From Marinobacter bryozoorum (GTDB lineage: Bacteria > Pseudomonadota > Gammaproteobacteria > Pseudomonadales > Oleiphilaceae): a stretch of DNA of 42,377 bases. Location: positions 1-42,377 of the forward strand of contig NZ_JAKZAH010000034.1 in assembly GCF_023156245.1 (NCBI RefSeq). Reading direction: 5' to 3'. Of the stretch, positions 36,980 to 42,377 are shown one piece after another. The translations under genes and the position numbers were made by a program. Each line of letters opens with the position of its first letter. Positions within the stretch are counted from its first letter, which is position 1. The notes beneath the pieces are model-generated. The model made no database searches and was not told the origin of the DNA. It saw only the letters and a program-made list of their open reading frames with translations.

Positions 36980-37963
36980 GTGGACAACTCGAAGATATAT
37001 CTCGTCCGCAGCCCCAGCAAACTCATTACTGATAACTTGGCGGGTTACGGATGGCCACAGGTTAACTTTTCACAGGCACAAGATGCTGTCGGCCTTATGG
37101 CACTATTCGCCGACAAGGGCATAAACCCGGGTCGCCAGCGCAACCAGATAAAGCGCTTCTTCTCGATTCAGGAAGGCGACCTTGTAGTTGTCCCCCTCCA
37201 TCGCGCAGCGGCATTCGGTATCGCCACTGGCAAGCGGTCTTACGCAACAGGCGTGGGTTACGGAGAAAACCGAATAGGCGTGGAATACTTCCGCCACGAA
37301 GACGGCTCCGTCGTTCGAGTCCCACGCTCGGAACTGCCTGAGGCGTTGTCCACCCGGCTCAAGATTCGCATGTCGGTGGTCTCTCTGGATGAGTTCAAAG
37401 ACGACATCACCCGCATAATTAACCAGATTCAGGACAAAGGTGCCGCAAGCTTCGATTCACACATTCAGCAGTTGGAAGCAGACGCACTGACCACCCTTCG
37501 GGAACAGCTTCTCAATAACCTCCGCTCAGGGAAAACGACCCTTGAGAGCGGCGGCATCGGGCTTGAAAAACTCGTAGCCGAACTTCTGCGCACTGAAGGC
37601 TATGCCGCCAAGATTCTTGCTAAAACAGCATTCGAGGGGAACGCTGATGCTGATATCGAAGCGTTCCGTGAAGACCGCTTTACTTCCAACAAGCTGTTGA
37701 TTCAGGTGAAACACCACACAGGCAACACCGGCCACCATGCTCTACGACAGCTCCAGCTGCTCGACAAAGAAGACGATGTTCAGAGATGGCTGATCACGAC
37801 CGGTGATGTCCAACAGGAAATGGTCGAAGAGGCTGAAGGCCAGGGCATCGGGGTTATGGATGGAGACCGTTTTGTCGAATGGGTGGTGGAGCGTGCGGAC
37901 CAGCTATCGCAGCGAACACTCAATCGACTTGGCCTATCAACAACGCCTTCACTACTGGTTTAG
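36980..37963 (+). CDS. Mrr-type restriction endonuclease
   Basis: 327 residues from GTG 36980, with AAGGAC upstream. The C-terminal half is an Mrr-like PD-(D/E)XK nuclease: GLEKLVAELLRTEGY (E196), then D225 in NADADIEAF and Q242-V243-K244 in LLIQVKHHTG. All catalytic positions are present. The N-terminal about 130 residues contain IKRFFSIQEGDLVVVP and FGIATGKRSY, resembling small beta-barrel reader domains seen in modification-dependent nucleases, but I cannot name the family. No methyltransferase is nearby, which fits a type IV enzyme that cuts modified foreign DNA. Base composition is less GC-rich than the neighbours and it sits next to a tRNA, suggesting acquisition. Confidence 0.82.
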   Translation: MDNSKIYLVRSPSKLITDNLAGYGWPQVNFSQAQDAVGLMALFADKGINPGRQRNQIKRFFSIQEGDLVVVPLHRAAAFGIATGKRSYATGVGYGENRIGVEYFRHEDGSVVRVPRSELPEALSTRLKIRMSVVSLDEFKDDITRIINQIQDKGAASFDSHIQQLEADALTTLREQLLNNLRSGKTTLESGGIGLEKLVAELLRTEGYAAKILAKTAFEGNADADIEAFREDRFTSNKLLIQVKHHTGNTGHHALRQLQLLDKEDDVQRWLITTGDVQQEMVEEAEGQGIGVMDGDRFVEWVVERADQLSQRTLNRLGLSTTPSLLV

Positions 37964-37988
37964 GCAATAAATTTTCAGGGAGACTGCA

Positions 37989-38348
37989 ATGAGCTTCGAC
38001 GCATCTTTTGACCAGGCCCGGCTCGACCAGCTGGCCCAGCAACACCTCGGCAATGCCAGTATCACTGGGCGGATACTTTTCTTCGGCGATCCTGAAGAAA
38101 ATCGACTGGACCTGGCAACCTGGCAGTTAGATACCGACCAAGATTACGAAACGCTCAAAGGCTCAGACTTCAAGCTGCAGATGATGGAGCTGCTGGATAC
38201 CCTGCTAATCTACCGTGCCCAGCATAACCAGCCCAACTCCGGCCAGGGCGTGGTTTATGCGAACAACGAAGGGCTGACCATCAAATGGCTGCCGAAAGAG
38301 CAAGTGGAAGCCATGCGGAACAGTGAAAGCGAGCTGCAAAGCAGATAA
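37989..38348 (+). CDS. Unrecognised 119-residue protein after the nuclease gene
   Basis: Not recognised. Starts 25 nt after the nuclease stop with GGGAG ahead of the ATG, so it is probably co-transcribed. Soluble and acidic: no signal peptide or membrane span. Visible features are SITGRILFFGDPEENRLDLA, then DLATWQLDTDQDYE, a helical QMMELLDTLLIYRAQHN, and a C-terminal VVYANNEGLTIKWLPKEQVE. It could be an accessory or control partner of the nuclease, but that rests on position alone. Confidence 0.65.
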   Translation: MSFDASFDQARLDQLAQQHLGNASITGRILFFGDPEENRLDLATWQLDTDQDYETLKGSDFKLQMMELLDTLLIYRAQHNQPNSGQGVVYANNEGLTIKWLPKEQVEAMRNSESELQSR

Positions 38349-38605
38349 ACAGCAGACGAAAAGCCCCTCCCCCAGTTCAGAGCCAGAAGGGACACGCTGG
38401 CCATGAGACTGGTCTTTCCTTGTGCAACGCCCTATAACTGGTGTTCAGGTTATTGCTGATGCCATGCAACGGTGTCACACCCCGATCTGGATAATGCCCT
38501 TATAAAAGAGGTTGCGCATGTGTTGAGGGAGCGATCTGCACTGAAGCAAACACCGCCGGGGCGTGTGCGGTTTATCTATTACGGGGATCGACCGGGGCCT
38601 TCCCC
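38349..38605. other. Intergenic stretch with a short open frame into the ATPase gene
   Basis: About 257 bp without a confident gene. One frame is open from GTG 38472 to TGA 38609 (45 codons, ending FIYYGDRPGPSP) and overlaps the ATPase ATG as ATGA. It has no clear ribosome site or recognised family, and may be a remnant of a longer gene or chance. Confidence 0.35.
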
Positions 38606-41320
38606 ATGAAGGCCGCTGAGCAGCCCACCTGGCATAGCGAGGAGACCGACGCGATCCTTGCCAAGCTTGAGGTCACGGACCAGGGCCTGACCAGCGAGCA
38701 GGCACTGGGGCGGCTCGAACGCCATGGCTACAACCTTCTGCCCGCGCCTGCGCGCAGCGGTCCCTTCAGACGCTTTGTGCTGCAGTTCCACAATGTGCTC
38801 ATCTATGTACTGTTGGCGGCCGCGCTGAGCACGGGCCTGCTGCGACACTGGGTCGACACCTTCGTGATCCTGGGGGTTGTGCTGATCAATGCCGTCGTCG
38901 GCTTCATCCAGGAAGGCAAGGCGGAGCAGGCCCTGAAGGCGCTCCGCGATATGCTTTCCCCCAAAGCCCTGGTTCTGCGCGACGGGCAGCGGCGCACGGT
39001 TCCCGCCGAGGAACTGGTCCCCGGCGACCTGGTCTTTCTCCAGGCCGGCGACCGGGTGCCCGCTGATCTGCGCCTGCTACGCAGCCACAACATGCGCATT
39101 GACGAGGCCATGCTTACCGGCGAATCGGTCGCCGTGGACAAGCGAACCACGGCGGTCGAGCGGAACGCTGACCTTGGCGACCGCAAGTGCATGGCCTTCT
39201 CCGGTACCCTGGTGGCCTTCGGCCAGGGACAAGGTGTGGTGGTGGGCACCGGCGCAAATACCCAGATCGGGCACATCTCCACTCTGCTGGGCGAAGTAGA
39301 GACCCTGACCACACCGCTGCTCCGTGACATCGCCACCTTCGGACGCTGGTTGACCGTAGCCATCGTGGTGCTCGCTGCCGTCACCTTTGCCTTTGGTTAC
39401 TGGGTGCACCACTACGACCTCCTGGAGACTTTCCTGGCAGCGGTCAGCCTGGCCGTGGCGGCCATCCCCGAGGGCCTGCCGGCGATCATGACCATCACCC
39501 TGGCCATTGGGGTGCAACGCATGGCGGCACGTAACGCCATTATCCGCCGGCTCCCGGCCGTTGAAACCCTGGGTTCGGTTACCATTATCTGCTCCGATAA
39601 AACAGGCACTCTGACCCGTAACGAGATGACCGTGAAAACCCTGCTGACCGCCGAGGAGAGCTACGAGGTCAGCGGAGTGGGCTACGAGCCCCACGGGGGC
39701 TTCAGTTGTGCCGGTGAGGACGTCGAACCTGGCGACCACCCGGTTCTGGCCGAAGCATTGCGGGGCGTCATACTGTGCAACGATGCCCAGATCCAGCAGC
39801 GGGACGGGCGCTGGCACCTGGAGGGTGACCCCACAGAAGGCGCGCTGGTGGTTGCCGGTCTCAAGGCGGGCCTGGACTCCTCGGAGGTCGCCCGGCACTA
39901 CCCACGCGACGACGTGATTCCGTTTGAGTCACAATACAAGTTCATGGCTACCCTCCATCACCATCACGAGGGCCACCAGCGCCTGCTTTTTCTTAAGGGG
40001 GCCCCTGAGCGCGTTCTTGCCCTGTGTGATCGCGAACGTACCCCGGAAGGCGACCGCCCCCTGAGCCCGCAGAGCTGGGAGCGTCGCATGGATGAAATTG
40101 CCGCCCGGGGGCAGCGCCTGCTGGCGGTGGCGGTCAAGACCATAGAGACAGAGACGTCCACACTCTCGTTCCCCGATGTCGAGGGCGGCGGCCTCACCCT
40201 GGTGGCGGTGTGTGGCCTTATCGACCCACCACGTGACGAGGCAATCGCGGCGGTGAAGGAATGCCAGCAGGCCGGCATCGTGGTGAAGATGATCACTGGC
40301 GACCATGCGGTGACTGCACAGGCCATTGCCGACGAGCTGGGTATCCGCACGGCAGGCGGCGTCGTGCCGGGACACGAACTGGAGGAGGTTACTGATGCGG
40401 AGCTGAAGCGGCTGGTACATGAGGTGGATGTGTTCGCACGCACCACACCGGAACACAAGTTACGCCTGGTGCGGGCCCTGCAGGCGAGCGGACAGGTGGT
40501 GGCCATGACCGGCGACGGCGTCAATGACGCCCCGGCCCTCAAACGCGCCGACGTCGGGGTCGCTATGGGTATCAAGGGGTCCGAGGCCGCCCGGGAGGCG
40601 GCAGCCATGGTGCTGGCCGACGACAACTTCGCGTCCATCGCCCATGCTGTGGAAGAAGGCCGCACCGTTTACGACAACCTGCGCAAAGCCATTCTCTATA
40701 TTCTGCCCACCAGCGGTGGCGAGGCATTGACCATCATGGCTGCCGTGCTCATGGGGATGACCCTGCCATTGCTGCCGGCCCAGGTTCTGTGGGTAAACAT
40801 GGTTACGGCCGTAACCCTGAGCCTCGCCCTGGCCTTCGAGCCCGCCGAGCCCGGTGTCATGCGCCGTCGCCCGCGCCCTCCCGGCACGCCGGTGTTATCC
40901 GGCTTCCTAATCTGGCGTGTGACTTTCGTTTCACTGCTCCTGCTGGCAGGCACCTTCGGCCACTTTCTGTGGATGGACCTGCAGGGAGCGCCTATCGAAC
41001 TCGCCCGAACCGTTGCCATCAATGCCCTGGTTATGGGGGAGATCGCCTACCTCTTTAACAGCCGCTACATCCTCGCACCCACCTGCAACCGCGCCGGTCT
41101 GCTGGGCAGCCGTGCAGTGCTGCTGGCGGTAGGTGCGCTGCTCATCCTGCAAGGGCTCTTTACCTATGCGCCACCACTGCAGTTACTCTTCGGCACGGCG
41201 CCCCTTGCTGCCAGTGAGTGGGTAAGCATCCTTGCCTTCGGCGTGACGCTCTTCGCCGTCGTGGAGCTGGAGAAGGCCATCGTTCACAGATGGTCTGGCA
41301 CCGCCGGGGCATCCCCGTAA
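38606..41320 (+). CDS. P2-type cation-transporting ATPase
   Basis: 904-residue inner-membrane pump. N-terminal cation-ATPase domain (HSEETDAILAKLEVTDQG), actuator loop MLTGESVAVDK, M4 motif AAIPEGLPAIMT, phosphorylated D331 in CSDKTGTLTRNEMTV, nucleotide-domain KGAPERVL, hinge MTGDGVNDAPALKRADVG, and six C-terminal helices. Aligned to SERCA, E706 matches E771, N731 matches N796 and T734 matches T799. N768 is replaced by Ser703 and D800 by Ala735 (LWVNMVTAVTL). The Ca2+ sites are thus incomplete, and the ion cannot be named; Na+, K+, H+ or another cation is possible. The start at ATG 38606 has a weak ribosome site. It has no clear operon partner. Confidence 0.88.
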   Translation: MKAAEQPTWHSEETDAILAKLEVTDQGLTSEQALGRLERHGYNLLPAPARSGPFRRFVLQFHNVLIYVLLAAALSTGLLRHWVDTFVILGVVLINAVVGFIQEGKAEQALKALRDMLSPKALVLRDGQRRTVPAEELVPGDLVFLQAGDRVPADLRLLRSHNMRIDEAMLTGESVAVDKRTTAVERNADLGDRKCMAFSGTLVAFGQGQGVVVGTGANTQIGHISTLLGEVETLTTPLLRDIATFGRWLTVAIVVLAAVTFAFGYWVHHYDLLETFLAAVSLAVAAIPEGLPAIMTITLAIGVQRMAARNAIIRRLPAVETLGSVTIICSDKTGTLTRNEMTVKTLLTAEESYEVSGVGYEPHGGFSCAGEDVEPGDHPVLAEALRGVILCNDAQIQQRDGRWHLEGDPTEGALVVAGLKAGLDSSEVARHYPRDDVIPFESQYKFMATLHHHHEGHQRLLFLKGAPERVLALCDRERTPEGDRPLSPQSWERRMDEIAARGQRLLAVAVKTIETETSTLSFPDVEGGGLTLVAVCGLIDPPRDEAIAAVKECQQAGIVVKMITGDHAVTAQAIADELGIRTAGGVVPGHELEEVTDAELKRLVHEVDVFARTTPEHKLRLVRALQASGQVVAMTGDGVNDAPALKRADVGVAMGIKGSEAAREAAAMVLADDNFASIAHAVEEGRTVYDNLRKAILYILPTSGGEALTIMAAVLMGMTLPLLPAQVLWVNMVTAVTLSLALAFEPAEPGVMRRRPRPPGTPVLSGFLIWRVTFVSLLLLAGTFGHFLWMDLQGAPIELARTVAINALVMGEIAYLFNSRYILAPTCNRAGLLGSRAVLLAVGALLILQGLFTYAPPLQLLFGTAPLAASEWVSILAFGVTLFAVVELEKAIVHRWSGTAGASP

Positions 41321-41329
41321 CGAACAGAC

Positions 41330-41355
41330 AAAAAAAAAGCCGGCAAACGCCGGCT
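41330..41355 (-). terminator. Intrinsic terminator for the leftward amidotransferase gene
   Basis: AGCCGGC (41338-41332 side read on the minus strand as GCCGGCT) forms a perfect 7-bp stem with a 4-nt loop over 41338-41355. On the minus strand it is followed by nine T (41330-41338). It lies about 85 nt beyond the amidotransferase stop and 10 nt after the ATPase stop. Confidence 0.8.
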
Positions 41356-41367
41356 ATGAAAAGAGTG

Positions 41368-41409
41368 TCCAACAACACAACAATGCAGATCGTCGCAATG
41401 TCTGTTGGA
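41368..41409. repeat. Imperfect palindrome containing an 18-nt copy of CrcZ-region sequence
   Basis: TCCAACA (41368-41374) and TGTTGGA (41403-41409) flank a segment in which 41377-41394, ACAACAATGCAGATCGTC, is identical to 23892-23909 in the 3' part of the CrcZ-type RNA. It lies between the ATPase and amidotransferase stop codons. Confidence 0.7.
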
Positions 41410-41438
41410 AGTAATATACGTAGCTAATCAACAGTGGA

Positions 41439-42206
41439 TCAATAAGTACCTTGCGCAATGCCTGATTCATTTTCTCCCGTGCCCGGGGCCCTGCCCCGTG
41501 CGCAGGCGAACGCCTCAAACCGGGCAATCAGGCTGGTCGCTTCCGGGGTTGGTCGCACTGTTTCAAGCAGGCGCTGAGGGTCCTGCCCGTCCTTTGCCAG
41601 GCTGTCTGCCTGGGTATTCAGATACGCCGTCATTACCGCTTCGGTAAATTCGGGGTGAAACTGAACACCCCAGGCGTGGGAGCCAACCCGAAAGGCCTGG
41701 TGGGGTTCGCCGTCGGATTTCGCCAGCAGTACAGCCCCGGGCGGAAGCGCCAGAACCGACTGGGCATGGGTCAGGTGCGCGGGAAAGGACGGCGGTAACG
41801 AGCCAAGCAAGGGATCCTGCCCCCCTTCAGGGGTGCGGGAAACATCAAAGGTGCCGGACTCGCGCCCCTGCGGCCGAAAACCCACCCTTCCCCCAAGGGC
41901 GTGGGCCAGTAGCTGGTGTCCGTAGCAGACCCCAAGCACCGGCACCTGCTGACGGGCGGCCTCACGAAGCCAGGCGGCGGCATTTTCACTCCAGGGTTCC
42001 TGATCAGTCACCATGGCGGGCGAACCGGTCACTATGATGCCCAGCCAGTCTGACGGCTCGCCGGGACGTGGCTCACAGGTCACATCCACCACGACCGGCG
42101 GATCACTTCGCTCCAGCCTTGCACGGAACCAGCGGTCAAAGTCGCCAAACCCCTGTTGAATATCCGCGTAGGTAGATCCGGTTTTCAGAATCAAGATACC
42201 TGCCAT
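41439..42206 (-). CDS. Class I glutamine amidotransferase (GMP synthase-like)
   Basis: 255-residue stand-alone GATase1 domain. The nucleophile cysteine is in VLGVCYGHQLLAHALGG, the oxyanion segment is IVTGSPAMV, and the histidine and glutamate of the triad are in VQFHPEFTEAV. The catalytic set is therefore complete. Such proteins are usually annotated as glutamine amidotransferase or GMP synthase-like; the amine acceptor is unknown. I start at ATG 42206 (MAGILILKTG), preceded by GGGAGGG; the frame is open 37 codons upstream without similarity. It is convergent with the P-type ATPase and ended by the terminator at 41.3 kb. Confidence 0.87.
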   Translation of the reverse strand: MAGILILKTGSTYADIQQGFGDFDRWFRARLERSDPPVVVDVTCEPRPGEPSDWLGIIVTGSPAMVTDQEPWSENAAAWLREAARQQVPVLGVCYGHQLLAHALGGRVGFRPQGRESGTFDVSRTPEGGQDPLLGSLPPSFPAHLTHAQSVLALPPGAVLLAKSDGEPHQAFRVGSHAWGVQFHPEFTEAVMTAYLNTQADSLAKDGQDPQRLLETVRPTPEATSLIARFEAFACARGRAPGTGENESGIAQGTY

Positions 42207-42377
42207 GGGACCACTGCCCTCCCCTAACGTTATTGTCCAGACGTGATGGCCCGGCAATGTAGCATGAACAAAGCATGCCGCGGAGTTTGGAATCTCAACC
42301 CTAGTGTGCCTTAACAAAAGTTCATCGACCTAATTAAAATTCAAGAGTAGAATAATTGCAAAAGGCATCGATGGAGC
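42207..42377. other. Upstream region of the amidotransferase gene, to the window edge
   Basis: 170 bp; the right part is A/T-rich and holds a -10-like TAGAAT (42348-42353) on the plus strand with a poor -35. It may belong to a gene beyond the window. No coding sequence recognised. Confidence 0.3.

Noticed and set aside
36653..41438. Integrated element with att repeats from the tRNA-Ile2 3' end
   Set aside because: No second copy of the tRNA 3' end and no integrase or recombinase gene were seen in the window.

Overview
The window looks like the chromosome of a GC-rich gammaproteobacterium with Pseudomonas-type gene order, most likely Marinobacter or a close relative. That assignment is an inference from synteny and codon use, not a database match. 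Most of it is core genome. Three blocks in particular match known Pseudomonas neighbourhoods: tyrS / M23 peptidase / anmK / erpA / argC; dksA / gluQ / cbrX / cbrA / cbrB / crcZ / pcnB / folK / panB / panC / pgi; and folK2 / folB / plsY / tsaD / rpsU / dnaG / rpoD / tRNA.

Layout. At 1-100 there is a strong leftward promoter of rRNA P1 type. At 0.1-6.5 kb lie tyrS (-), a divergent murein endopeptidase with anmK (+), then erpA, a membrane-anchored coiled-coil protein and argC (-). At 6.7-11.8 kb a rightward run carries a CLC chloride protein, hemJ, thiD, thiE and hemL, linking haem and thiamine synthesis. At 11.8-14.7 kb is the leftward cell-wall pair mrcB-lpoP, followed by a rightward kinase fusion and a leftward sfsA. 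At 17.3-24 kb are dksA, gluQ and the CbrXAB carbon/nitrogen sensing system. The stretch after cbrB contains no protein gene. It holds TGTTAC/GTAAC upstream sites, an IHF-like site, a near-perfect sigma-54 promoter and a ~380-nt CA-rich transcript ending in a terminator: a CrcZ-type small RNA. At 24.2-29.5 kb are pcnB, folK, panB, panC and pgi. At 29.5-32.1 kb are a second folK with folB, plsY and tsaD. At 32.2-36.5 kb is the macromolecular synthesis operon rpsU-dnaG-rpoD.

Right of the tRNA-Ile2(CAU) gene at 36.6 kb the content becomes accessory: an Mrr-type restriction nuclease, an unrecognised 119-residue protein, a P2-type ATPase with altered ion-site residues, and a class I glutamine amidotransferase.

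The most interesting signal is the complete CbrAB-sigma54-CrcZ circuit in what seems to be a non-Pseudomonas genome. Others are an apparent AUC start codon for thiD, an 18-nt exact repeat shared by the CrcZ 3' region and a palindrome at 41.4 kb, a tandem duplication of the 3' end of erpA, and the nuclease pair beside the tRNA. No CRISPR array, insertion sequence, prophage or intact integrase was seen.
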